The position numbers and the translations under genes are program-made. From contig DHJC01000031.1 of assembly GCA_002404155.1 (NCBI GenBank), forward strand, positions 1 to 21,332: 21,332 bases of DNA, in the 5' to 3' direction. The notes beneath the pieces were generated by a model that was not told where the DNA came from, made no database searches, and saw nothing but the letters and a program-made list of their open reading frames with translations. Within the stretch, counting starts at the first letter, position 1, and each line of letters begins with the position of its first letter. This DNA comes from Chloroflexi bacterium UBA4730. GTDB lineage: Bacteria; Chloroflexota; Limnocylindria; P2-11E. Shown here piece after piece: positions 7,088 to 14,612 of this stretch.

Positions 7088-7498
7088 CTATTCGATGCGC
7101 ACGCGCGCCGGTCGGATGCGGATCGGCGTCGAGTACGCCTTCGCGAAGCTCGCCGGATCCATTCGCAGGTCCGCGATCATCGACCGGTATTTCTCGACGT
7201 ACTCCGGGATCGCCGCGGCCTGCGGGTAGCGCTCGTCGATGACGGCCTCGCCCTCGAGCGAGACGATGTCGGATCCGTCGTCGATGTCGCGCAGGTGCAC
7301 CGCCGCCTTCGAGTTCGCCTGCAGGTTCCGCAGCTTCTGCGTCGTCGGCCTGCTGTACACGATGACCTCGCCGTCACGCCAAAGAAACCATACCGGGCTG
7401 CTCTGGGGCTGGCCATCGCGACGCACCGTGGTGAGCCAGGCGACCTTCTCATCGCGCAGGCGCTCCTCGGCGTGCGAACGTTTCCGGTCCGCGCTCAT
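7088..7498 (-). CDS. PPOX-class probable F420- or flavin-dependent protein (Rv3369-like)
   Basis: A 136-residue split-barrel protein of the pyridoxamine-phosphate-oxidase fold. The N-terminal pattern LRDEKVAWLTTVRRDGQPQSSPVWFLW and then VIVYSRPTTQKLRNLQANSKAAVHL are typical of the Rv3369-type PPOX group, thought to bind F420 or a flavin. The binding strands are complete and the length is normal. The start is ATG at 7498, overlapping the iolB stop (ATGA). The stop TAG overlaps the ribosome site of the selenoprotein gene. Placement at the end of an inositol operon suggests a redox accessory role, but the substrate is unknown. A heme-binding HugZ-like role is a less likely alternative. Confidence 0.85.
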   Translation of the reverse strand: MSADRKRSHAEERLRDEKVAWLTTVRRDGQPQSSPVWFLWRDGEVIVYSRPTTQKLRNLQANSKAAVHLRDIDDGSDIVSLEGEAVIDERYPQAAAIPEYVEKYRSMIADLRMDPASFAKAYSTPIRIRPARVRIE

Positions 7499-8295
7499 CC
7501 GCGCAGCCGCTCGTGGTCCGGATCGAACGTCACTTTCCATTCGCGGCGCGGGCCGGCCATCACGTTCAGGTAGTAGACGTCGTACCCAGGCGGCGCGGAC
7601 ACCGTGTGGAATCCGCGCGGCACGAGCACGAGGTCGCCGTCCCGCGCTGCGACGCTCTCGTCGAGCGAGCGGTCCGCGGCGTACACGCGCTGCACGGCAA
7701 AGCCACGCTTCGCGTCGCGCAGCCGGTAGTAATAGATCTCCTCGAGCTGCGTCTCGCGCGGCGGGTCGTCGGTGTCGTGCTTGTGCGGCGGGTAGCTCGA
7801 CCAGTGCCCCGCGGGCGTGACCACCTCCGTGAGCAGCAGCCGTTCGGCGTCGCGATCCTCCATGAGGAGATGATGGATCCGCCGCTCCATGGTGCCGCTC
7901 CCGCGGATCTCGAGCCGCGCATCCGAGGGACGAAAGATCTGCACCGGCGCGCCCTTCGTCGCGGGTGCGCTGCCGATGGCGAGCTCGGCCCCGACGTCGC
8001 GCGCGATCACCGTGATCTCCGTTCCGGGCGGCGCATAGAGGGCGTGCGGGGGGCCATCGAACGGCGATGCGCGTCCATCGGACGCATCGAGCGTCTTGCC
8101 GCCGGCCCGCAGCTCGCACGTGCCGCTCAGGAGCACGACGCACGCTTCACGGTCGGTCAGCTGCCACGCACGGGTCACGCCGGACGCGAGCCGCACCGCT
8201 TCGAAGCCGACGTAGCGCCAGTTCGCGCGCTGCGGCGTGACCGAGATGAGCGTGCCGTCGCGCCCTGGCGCGCCTCCGCGGACGAGCAACTCCAC
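7495..8295 (-). CDS. iolB: 5-deoxy-glucuronate isomerase
   Basis: A 266-residue double-cupin enzyme converting 5-deoxy-D-glucuronate to 2-deoxy-5-keto-D-gluconate, the step after IolD. It starts with the family's LLVRGGAPGRDGTLISVTP and WRYVGFEAVRL. The metal-binding cupin motif is in SSYPPHKHDTDDPPRETQLE (His-x-His ... Glu). The C-terminal DGDLVLVPRGFHTVSAPPGY adds the last histidine, followed by YYLNVMAG, all normal for IolB. GTG at 8295 is chosen because it shares one base with the iolD stop and gives the canonical N-terminus; the longer frame runs antisense-like through iolD. It overlaps the PPOX gene by four bases. Confidence 0.96.
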   Translation of the reverse strand: MELLVRGGAPGRDGTLISVTPQRANWRYVGFEAVRLASGVTRAWQLTDREACVVLLSGTCELRAGGKTLDASDGRASPFDGPPHALYAPPGTEITVIARDVGAELAIGSAPATKGAPVQIFRPSDARLEIRGSGTMERRIHHLLMEDRDAERLLLTEVVTPAGHWSSYPPHKHDTDDPPRETQLEEIYYYRLRDAKRGFAVQRVYAADRSLDESVAARDGDLVLVPRGFHTVSAPPGYDVYYLNVMAGPRREWKVTFDPDHERLRG

Positions 8296-10106
8296 TAGAT
8301 GTGCGTGCGCTGGCGCTTCTTGTTCGCCGACCAGTCCTGCCGGGCTTTGCGCACACCCTCCTGCAGGGAGGTCTCGGCGGGCACGACCTCCCACCACGAC
8401 TCGTAGCTCGGGACACCGACCAGCGGATCGGTCTCGATGACGATGACCGTGGTCTCGGTCGCGCTCTGTGCGGCTTCCAGCTCGGTCCGCAGCTCGCCGA
8501 TCGTCCGCGCGCGTACGGCTCGCGCGCCGAGGCTGGTGGCGTTGGCGACGAAGTCGATCGCGAGCTCGGATGCGGTGCCGAAGCCGTTCGTTCCGAGCGA
8601 CCGGGATAGGGCGCCGATCGATCCGAACCCGTGGTTGTCGACGAGCACGACGATGAGCTTCGCACCCTCGGAGATCGCGGTGGTCAGCTCGCCGGGCGCC
8701 ATCAGGTACGACCCGTCACCGACCATCACGTAGACCTCGCGATCGGGAGCGGCGAGCTTCGCGCCGATGCCGCCGGGGATCTCGTAGCCCATGCACGAGT
8801 AGCCGTACTCCACGTGGTAGCCCTTCGGATCGCGTGTGCGCCAGAGCGCGTGCAGCTCGCCCGGCATCGAGCCGGCTGCGCAGACCACGACGTCGCGCGG
8901 GCCGCTCGCAGCATTCACCGCGCCGATGACCGCGCTCTGGGCGGGCGGGGTATGGTCCAGCCCGTACAGCTTCGTGACCTCCGCATCCCACTCGGCGTGC
9001 AGCTTCTCGGCCTTCGTCCGGTACCGCTCGTCGATCACCCACTCCGCCGCCGCAAGCGCCTCGAGGCCGGCGCGCGCGTCGCAGAGGAGCGGCAGCGCGT
9101 TCAGCTTGTACGCATCGACGCTCGCGACATTCAGATTGATGAAGCGCACGCTCGCGCCCTCGAACAGCGTCTTCGAGGCGGTCGTGAAGTCGCTCCACCG
9201 CGTACCGATCCCGATGACAAGGTCGGCGTCACGCGCGACGCGGTTGGCCGCGAACGTCCCGGTCGCACCGATCGCCCCCAGCGCGAGCGGGTGGTCGTAC
9301 GGCAGCGATCCCTTGCCGGCCTGGGTCTCCGCGACCGGGATGCCGCTCCGATCGACGAACGCGCGCAGCGCGGCGGTCGCCTCGCTGTAGATGACGCCGC
9401 CGCCCGCGACGATGAGCGGACGGCGCGCGGCGTTGATCAGCTCGATCGCGCGGGCGAACGATGCGGCGTCCGGCGGGCGCCGCTCGATGTGCCAGACCCG
9501 CTTCGCCAGGAACTCGGCGGGCACCTCGAACGCCTCCGTCTGGACGTCCTGCGGGAGTGCCAGCGTCACGGCGCCGGTCTCTGAAGGATCGGTGAGGACG
9601 CGCATCGCGTGCAGCGCGGCGGGCACGATCTGCTCCGGCCGCATGATGCGGTCCCAGTACTTCGAGACGGCCTGGAGCGTGTCGTTCACGCTCGCGTCTC
9701 CGCGCGACGGCGTCTCGAGCTGCTGCAGTACCGGATCGGGCGCGCGCGACGCGAAGATGTCGCCCGGCAGGAGGAGCACCGGCAGCCGGTTCACCGTGGC
9801 GAGGGCCGCACCGGTCACCAGGTTCGTCGCGCCGGGACCGATGGACGTCGTGCACGCGAAGGTCGAGAGGCGATCCTTCATCCGCGCGTAGCCGACCGCG
9901 ATGTGGACCATCGACTGTTCGTTGCGCGCCTGGTGGTAGCGGAGCGACTCGGGATACTGCGCGAGCGCCTGGCCGAGCCCGGCGACGTTGCCGTGACCGA
10001 AGATGCCCCAGCAGCCGGCGAAGAAGCGCTGCTCGACGCCGTCACGCTCCACGTACTGCTGCCCGAGGAACCGCACGAGCGCCTGGGCCATCGTCAGCCG
10101 CGTCAC
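8295..10106 (-). CDS. iolD: 3D-(3,5/4)-trihydroxycyclohexane-1,2-dione hydrolase
   Basis: A 603-residue thiamine-diphosphate enzyme that opens the ring of the diketo-inositol to 5-deoxy-glucuronate. The N-terminal PYR domain has the catalytic Glu in YHQARNEQSM and the FAGCWGIFGHGNV block specific to IolD. The middle domain carries LIVAGGGVIYSEA. The C-terminal PP domain has the ThDP motif GDGSYLMAPGEL...DNHGFGSIG. The end (PLVGVPSYESWWEV) is also IolD-like. GTG at 10106 is preferred: it gives the family start TRLTMAQALVRFL and overlaps the upstream stop by GTGA. ATG at 10091 is an alternative five codons in. No truncation is seen. Confidence 0.97.
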   Translation of the reverse strand: MTRLTMAQALVRFLGQQYVERDGVEQRFFAGCWGIFGHGNVAGLGQALAQYPESLRYHQARNEQSMVHIAVGYARMKDRLSTFACTTSIGPGATNLVTGAALATVNRLPVLLLPGDIFASRAPDPVLQQLETPSRGDASVNDTLQAVSKYWDRIMRPEQIVPAALHAMRVLTDPSETGAVTLALPQDVQTEAFEVPAEFLAKRVWHIERRPPDAASFARAIELINAARRPLIVAGGGVIYSEATAALRAFVDRSGIPVAETQAGKGSLPYDHPLALGAIGATGTFAANRVARDADLVIGIGTRWSDFTTASKTLFEGASVRFINLNVASVDAYKLNALPLLCDARAGLEALAAAEWVIDERYRTKAEKLHAEWDAEVTKLYGLDHTPPAQSAVIGAVNAASGPRDVVVCAAGSMPGELHALWRTRDPKGYHVEYGYSCMGYEIPGGIGAKLAAPDREVYVMVGDGSYLMAPGELTTAISEGAKLIVVLVDNHGFGSIGALSRSLGTNGFGTASELAIDFVANATSLGARAVRARTIGELRTELEAAQSATETTVIVIETDPLVGVPSYESWWEVVPAETSLQEGVRKARQDWSANKKRQRTHI

Positions 10107-10996
10107 GCGCGCACGCCCGTGCGGACGATGGCCGCGGCCGCGTCCACCGCAGCGCGGACATCGCCGTCCGGTGGATAGAGGAGCGTGCGACCGGCGACGA
10201 GCCCGCGGACCTGCGGAAGCTCCATCGACTGAGCCCACTTCGCGTACGTCGCGACGCGGGTTTGCTCATCCCGCCCCGGGTCGCCGCCGAGGAGCACGAC
10301 CGGCAGCGTGGTCGCCGACAGCAGACGCTCCTGGTCCTCGACGACCGGCAGCTTCAGCCAGACGTGCGCGGAGCTGCCGCCGAGCCCGGACGCGACCGCG
10401 ATCGCGCGGATCGTCGCGTCGACACCCATGTCGTTCGTCGTCTTACCGTCGACGGTCCGCGACGCGAAGACCTCGATCATCGCCGGCAGGCCGAGCACTC
10501 CCAGCTCGTCGATCGCTCTTGCACAGGCCTGCATCGTGCGAACGGTCCCGGGATCGCCGTCAGCCACGCGCAGCATCATCTTGCCGCCGTCCAGGCCGCA
10601 TCGGGCGATCGCGGCGGCGGTGTACCCGGTGAAGCGATCGTCGAGCTCGAAGACCGATCCGGCCAGGCCCCCGCGGTTCATCGACCCGAATACCACCTTG
10701 TCATCGAGCGCACCCAGGAGGGCCAGGTCGTCGACGATGTCCGCGGTCGCGAGCACCCCGTCGACCGCCGGATGGGCCAGCGCCTCGACCAACCGTGTCA
10801 GGAGCTCGCCACGATCGGCCATCGCCCGCGGATCGCCGCCGGCCGCGAGGACGCCGCGCGCGGTGTGATCCGCGGCGACCAGGAACAGCTTCGCATCGCG
10901 CAGGAGTGGCCGCTTGCGCCGGCCGGCGAGGGCCCGCGCGATCGCATCGGGCTGGGTCGCGCGGATCCGAGCAAGGCGGGCGACGAGCTCAGACAT
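10103..10996 (-). CDS. Cgl0159-family (beta/alpha)8 aldolase-like protein
   Basis: A 297-residue TIM-barrel protein of the Cgl0159 family, related to deoxyribose-phosphate aldolase and common in actinobacterial inositol clusters. Visible blocks include KLFLVAADHTARGV (Asp43, His44), VFGSMNRGGLAGSVFELDDR, CGLDGGKMMLRV (Lys139), MIEVFASR (Glu175), and HVWLKLPVV, where Lys215 sits in the strand position of a class I aldolase Schiff-base lysine. It lies between iolC and iolD, overlapping iolC by eight bases and iolD by four. With no IolJ in view, it probably cleaves 2-deoxy-5-keto-D-gluconate 6-phosphate to dihydroxyacetone phosphate and malonate semialdehyde; that assignment is inference from context and fold. 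Confidence 0.85.
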   Translation of the reverse strand: MSELVARLARIRATQPDAIARALAGRRKRPLLRDAKLFLVAADHTARGVLAAGGDPRAMADRGELLTRLVEALAHPAVDGVLATADIVDDLALLGALDDKVVFGSMNRGGLAGSVFELDDRFTGYTAAAIARCGLDGGKMMLRVADGDPGTVRTMQACARAIDELGVLGLPAMIEVFASRTVDGKTTNDMGVDATIRAIAVASGLGGSSAHVWLKLPVVEDQERLLSATTLPVVLLGGDPGRDEQTRVATYAKWAQSMELPQVRGLVAGRTLLYPPDGDVRAAVDAAAAIVRTGVRA

Positions 10997-11984
10997 GGGC
11001 CGCCCGCCCCGCGCCCCGTTGCGCGTCCCGTTGAAGGATCGCCTCGACCTCGGCGGCCGTGGGCATCGCGTCGGCGCAGGCGAGCCGCGACGCCACGATC
11101 GCGCCCGCCGCGTTCGCGAACGACAGGGTGCGCCGCAGCTCCCATCCGCCCAGCAGGCCGTGTACGAGCGCGCCACCGAACGCGTCGCCGGCACCGAGCC
11201 CGTTCACGACGGCGATCTCGACCGCGGGCACCTGGACGCGCTCGGTCGTCGAACGCGCGAGCGTGCCGCGCGGACCCTGCTTCACGATCGCGAGCTCAGG
11301 TCCCATCGCGAGGAGCGCCTCGGCCGCGGCGTCGGGGTCACGCGTGCCGGTGGCCATCTCGACCTCGTCGACGTTCCCGACGACGACGTGCGCGTGCTCG
11401 AGGATCCGGGCCACCTGCTCGCGCGCGGCGAGCATCGAGGACCAGAAGGCCGGGCGGTGGTCGAGGTCGTGGACGACGCGACCCGTTGCCGCGCGCACCG
11501 CGCCGAGCGTCGCGGTGCGACTCGGCTCCTCCGAGAGCGCCGTTCCGCTCGTCCAGAGGATCGGGACGCGCGCGATCGCGTCGAGGTCGAGCTCCTGGAG
11601 CTGGATGTTGAGGTCGGGCGCCTTCGGTTGGCGGTAGAAGAGGAGCGGGAAGCTGTCCGGCGGGAAGATCTCGCAGAACACGATCGGCGTGCGCAGCACG
11701 GGATCCGTCCCGACGAATCGCGTGTCGACGCCGAAGCCGGCCAGGGCCTCGCGCACGTACTCGCCAAAGCCGTCGTCGCCGACCTTCGTGATGACCGCGC
11801 TGCGGTGCCCAAGCCGCGCCGCCGCGACGGCGACATTCGTCGGGCTCCCGCCGAGGGACTTCGCGAACGTGCGGACCTTCGCGAGCCGCACCCCGATCTG
11901 CTCGGGATAGAGATCGACGCCCACGCGCCCGATCGTGATGAGCTGAAGGTCGGCTGCGCCGACCGCACCAGGCGGATCAGACAC
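10989..11984 (-). CDS. iolC: 5-dehydro-2-deoxygluconokinase
   Basis: A PfkB-family sugar kinase of 331 residues that phosphorylates 2-deoxy-5-keto-D-gluconate at C6. Motifs are LITIGRVGVDLYPEQIG (residues 15-31, the IolC-type start), the substrate-binding KSLGGSPTNVAVAAARLGH (42-60), and the catalytic NGLGAGDAFGGALVHGLL (261-278) with Asp267 as base. Unlike proteobacterial fusion forms it has no C-terminal DUF2090 aldolase domain; that role may be filled by the next gene. GTG at 11984 overlaps the iolE stop by eight bases. Confidence 0.95.
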   Translation of the reverse strand: MSDPPGAVGAADLQLITIGRVGVDLYPEQIGVRLAKVRTFAKSLGGSPTNVAVAAARLGHRSAVITKVGDDGFGEYVREALAGFGVDTRFVGTDPVLRTPIVFCEIFPPDSFPLLFYRQPKAPDLNIQLQELDLDAIARVPILWTSGTALSEEPSRTATLGAVRAATGRVVHDLDHRPAFWSSMLAAREQVARILEHAHVVVGNVDEVEMATGTRDPDAAAEALLAMGPELAIVKQGPRGTLARSTTERVQVPAVEIAVVNGLGAGDAFGGALVHGLLGGWELRRTLSFANAAGAIVASRLACADAMPTAAEVEAILQRDAQRGAGRAAHV

Positions 11985-12843
11985 GCGCGCTCACGAACAT
12001 GAAGCTGCGCTCGATCGCCGGAAGCGGGTCGGCCTTGTCATCCTTCAGCGCGACGTCCTGCTCGAGCACGTACCAGCCGTCGTAGCCGATGCTCCGAAGC
12101 TCGGTGAGGACCTGCGAGATGCCCGCGTCGCCGTCGCCGAGCGGCCGGTAGAGGCCCTGTTGCACCGCCGCAGCGTACGAGAGGCGTCGCTCGCGGACCG
12201 CCGCGCTGAGGGCGGCATCGGCGTCCTTCAGATGGACGTGCCGCACGCGCCGTCCCGCGGCGCGCGCGACACCGGCGGGATCGCCGCCACCAACGAACAC
12301 GTGCCCGGTGTCGAGGCACAGGCTGACGTGTGAGCGCGCCAGCAGCCGCTCGACATCCCGCGGCTGCTCGATGACCGTGCCGACGTGGGGATGTACCGCG
12401 ACCGTGAGCCGGGCCGCCGTCGCGATCGCCTCGATGAGCGGCAGCGTCTCGAACAGCGTCGTCCACTCCGCGTCGCTGAGCTCGCGGCGCTCCTCGTAGC
12501 CGTCGCGGCCGGTCGCCGCAGCGAGCACGAGCAGCTCGGCGCCGGCGGCATGCAGCCACGCGGCCTGCCGCTCGACGGACGCGAGCTCGGCGTCGCGACG
12601 TGCGCGATCGTGGACGACGGCCGTGACGAAGCCGCCGATGCAGCGGAGGCCGTGCGCATCGAGCGTGCGCGCCGCGGCGGCGGCATCGCTCGGGAGGAAG
12701 CCCGGCGGACCGGCCTCCATCGCGCGGAAGCCGAGCCGCTGCGCTTCGTCCAGCACGCGGTCAGGCGAAAGCTGCGCGCCCCAGTTCGGGACCTCGCTCA
12801 CGCCCCACGAGATCGGCGCGCCCGCGATCTTCCGTTCCCGCAT
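11977..12843 (-). CDS. iolE: Myo-inosose-2 dehydratase
   Basis: A 288-residue xylose-isomerase-like TIM barrel that dehydrates 2-keto-myo-inositol to the trihydroxy-cyclohexanedione. It opens with KIAGAPISWGVSEVPNWG, the family signature. It then shows the GFRAMEAGPPGFLP block, AVHPHVGTVIE with a metal-ligand His/Glu region, SLCLDTGHVFVGGGD, and HVHLKDAD. It ends in YDGWYVLEQD, another metal-site block. ATG at 12843 is chosen over longer frames because the signature starts five residues later; the gap to the divergent iolG is only 41 bases. There is no Shine-Dalgarno site; a TACTGT lies 8 nt upstream, so translation may be leaderless. It is the first gene of the seven-gene operon. Confidence 0.96.
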   Translation of the reverse strand: MRERKIAGAPISWGVSEVPNWGAQLSPDRVLDEAQRLGFRAMEAGPPGFLPSDAAAAARTLDAHGLRCIGGFVTAVVHDRARRDAELASVERQAAWLHAAGAELLVLAAATGRDGYEERRELSDAEWTTLFETLPLIEAIATAARLTVAVHPHVGTVIEQPRDVERLLARSHVSLCLDTGHVFVGGGDPAGVARAAGRRVRHVHLKDADAALSAAVRERRLSYAAAVQQGLYRPLGDGDAGISQVLTELRSIGYDGWYVLEQDVALKDDKADPLPAIERSFMFVSARV

Positions 12844-12884
12844 TCGCCGGTACAGTAGCCGCGGTGTCGCGTGTCGGAGGGATG
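12844..12884. promoter_or_regulatory. Divergent iolE / iolG promoter region
   Basis: Only 41 bases separate the two divergent starts. The near-palindromic TACAGTA at 12851-12857 gives a -10-like hexamer on each strand: TACTGT (12857-12852) lies 8 nt before iolE, and TACAGT (12851-12856) precedes iolG. A GGAGG at 12876-12880 serves iolG. I see no convincing -35 boxes, so upstream elements and any operator would have to lie within the coding ends. Confidence 0.35.
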
Positions 12885-13880
12885 ATGCGGATCTCCGTAC
12901 TCGGTGTCGGCCGGCTCGGCGCGTCTCACGCGGCAACGCTCGCGGCCCTGCCCGGCGTCTCGCAGCTCACGGTGTACGACGCGGATCCCGTGCGGGCGAA
13001 GGACGTGGCCGCACCGCTCAAGGCGCGCGCCGTCGGCACGATCGACGAGGCGTTCAAAGACGCCGAGGCCATGGTCATCGTGACCCCGACGGACACCCAC
13101 GCGCCGCTCATCAAGCGGGCGATCGACCAGGGTCTGCCGACGTTCTGCGAGAAGCCGATCGCCATCGGGATCCCCGAGACGCGCGAGATCGTCGACCACG
13201 TGAAGCGGAAGAACGGCCGGCTGCAGATCGGCTTCCAGCGCCGCTTCGACGCCGGCTATCGCGCGGCGCGATCGGAGCTGGAGCGCGGCGCGCTCGGCGC
13301 GGTCTACTCGTTCCTCATGGTGAGCTGCGATCGCACGCCGCCGCCGGACGCGTACATCAGATCGTCGGGCGGGCAGTTCAAGGACCAGCTGATCCACGAC
13401 TTCGACATCACGCGCTGGCTCTTTGGGCAGGAGGTCGTCGAGGTCGTCGCGACCGGATCGACGAAGGGCGTGCCGCAGTACGAGGCCATGGAGGACGTGG
13501 GCACGTCGGCCGTGCTCGTGCAGCTCGCCGACGGTACCTTGGGTCTGATCACCGGCCTGCGCCACAACGAGGCGGGCTATGACATCCACGTCGAGATCCA
13601 CGCCGCGAAGGACACCCTCGCCATCGGCGTCGATCCGCGCACGCCGTGGCGCTCGGTCGAAGCCGATGCCGCGAGGCTTGCGGGCCCCGCCTATCCGTCG
13701 TTCTTCGTCCGCTTCGGCGACGCGTACACGGCCGAGCTCGCGCACTTCCTGCAGTTCGCGGCCGGCCAGGCCGAGAACCCGTGCACCGCGGCCGACGCAC
13801 TCGAGGCGCTCCGCATCGCCGAGGCCGCGGGCCGGTCGTGGCGGGAGCGGAGGCCGGTCGCGCTCAGCGAGATCGGGTGA
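12885..13880 (+). CDS. iolG: Inositol 2-dehydrogenase (Gfo/Idh/MocA family)
   Basis: A 331-residue NAD(P)-dependent oxidoreductase, most likely oxidising myo-inositol to 2-keto-myo-inositol, the entry step for the divergent operon. The Rossmann motif GVGRLG is at residues 7-12, the conserved EKPIA at 89-93 (Lys90), and the active-site block QLIHDFDITRWLFG near 168-181. The C-terminal sheet domain is complete. ATG at 12885 is chosen: GGAGG at 12876-12880 is four bases away, whereas ATG at 12882 is too close and GTG at 12864 would add seven atypical residues. The stop overlaps the start of the following hydrolase (GTGA). The family has many substrates; the inositol assignment rests on the neighbours. 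Confidence 0.88.
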   Translation: MRISVLGVGRLGASHAATLAALPGVSQLTVYDADPVRAKDVAAPLKARAVGTIDEAFKDAEAMVIVTPTDTHAPLIKRAIDQGLPTFCEKPIAIGIPETREIVDHVKRKNGRLQIGFQRRFDAGYRAARSELERGALGAVYSFLMVSCDRTPPPDAYIRSSGGQFKDQLIHDFDITRWLFGQEVVEVVATGSTKGVPQYEAMEDVGTSAVLVQLADGTLGLITGLRHNEAGYDIHVEIHAAKDTLAIGVDPRTPWRSVEADAARLAGPAYPSFFVRFGDAYTAELAHFLQFAAGQAENPCTAADALEALRIAEAAGRSWRERRPVALSEIG

Positions 13881-14611
13881 GCGTCAGGGTCCGGTTCCTC
13901 GGCACGGGGAACGCCTTCGCCGACGGAGGCCGCTCGCACGCGTGCATCCACCTCGAGGCCCCCGGCGCATCGCTGCTCCTCGACTGCGGCGGCTCCTCGC
14001 TGCCGGCCATCAAACGGGCGATGGACCCGGCGACCATCCAGGCCATCGCGATCTCGCACCTGCACGGCGATCACTTCGGCGGCGTCCCCTACCTCGTGAT
14101 GGAGCAGTTCTTCGCCGGGCGCACGACGCCGCTCGCGATCGGCGGTCCGCGCGAGCTCGAGCAACGGGCGACCCGCGCGGGCGCAGCGCTGTACCAGGAC
14201 TTCTTCGGGAAGACCGCGATCGAGTACGGCCTCTCGTTCGTGACGCTGGGCGAGACGCCGGTCTCGCTCGGCGGCGCCGAGGTGAGCGCGCATCCGGTGC
14301 AGCACGTCGCCGAGAGCGACCCGCACGGACTGCGGGTGAAGATCGAGGGCACGCTCGTCGCGTACTCGGGCGACGCGCGCTGGAGCGACGAGCTCATCAC
14401 GGTGGCGAAGGGTGCGGACCTTTTCATCTGCGAGTCGACCAACTTCTCGAAGGCCGACCGGGCCCACCTCAGCTACACGGAGCTCATCGCGAACCGCGCG
14501 AAGCTCGATTGCGGCCGGATCATCCTCACCCACCTCGGTGCCGATGCCCAAGCGCACCTTGCGGAGATGGAGCTCGAGCGCGCCGAGGATGGGATGCTCG
14601 TCACGCTGTAG
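13877..14611 (+). CDS. RNase Z-like metallo-beta-lactamase fold hydrolase
   Basis: A 244-residue protein of the metallo-beta-lactamase superfamily, closest in look to RNase Z / ElaC-type proteins. The metal motif is HLHGDH at residues 61-66 (SHLHGDHFGG). Later ligands are a His in AHPVQH, Asp in AYSGDARW, and His in ILTHLGAD. It opens with RVRFLGTGNAFADGGR, usual for the family. The long exosite arm of true tRNase Z is not evident, so it is more likely a small-molecule hydrolase. GTG at 13877 overlaps the iolG stop by four bases, so it is translationally coupled to inositol dehydrogenase. Its stop is one base from the convergent lipoprotein gene. Confidence 0.85.
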   Translation: MSVRVRFLGTGNAFADGGRSHACIHLEAPGASLLLDCGGSSLPAIKRAMDPATIQAIAISHLHGDHFGGVPYLVMEQFFAGRTTPLAIGGPRELEQRATRAGAALYQDFFGKTAIEYGLSFVTLGETPVSLGGAEVSAHPVQHVAESDPHGLRVKIEGTLVAYSGDARWSDELITVAKGADLFICESTNFSKADRAHLSYTELIANRAKLDCGRIILTHLGADAQAHLAEMELERAEDGMLVTL

Positions 14612-14612
14612 C

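Noticed and set aside
12864..12884. GTG at 12864 as the iolG start
   Set aside because: It adds seven residues before the Rossmann strand and ignores the GGAGG properly spaced for ATG at 12885.
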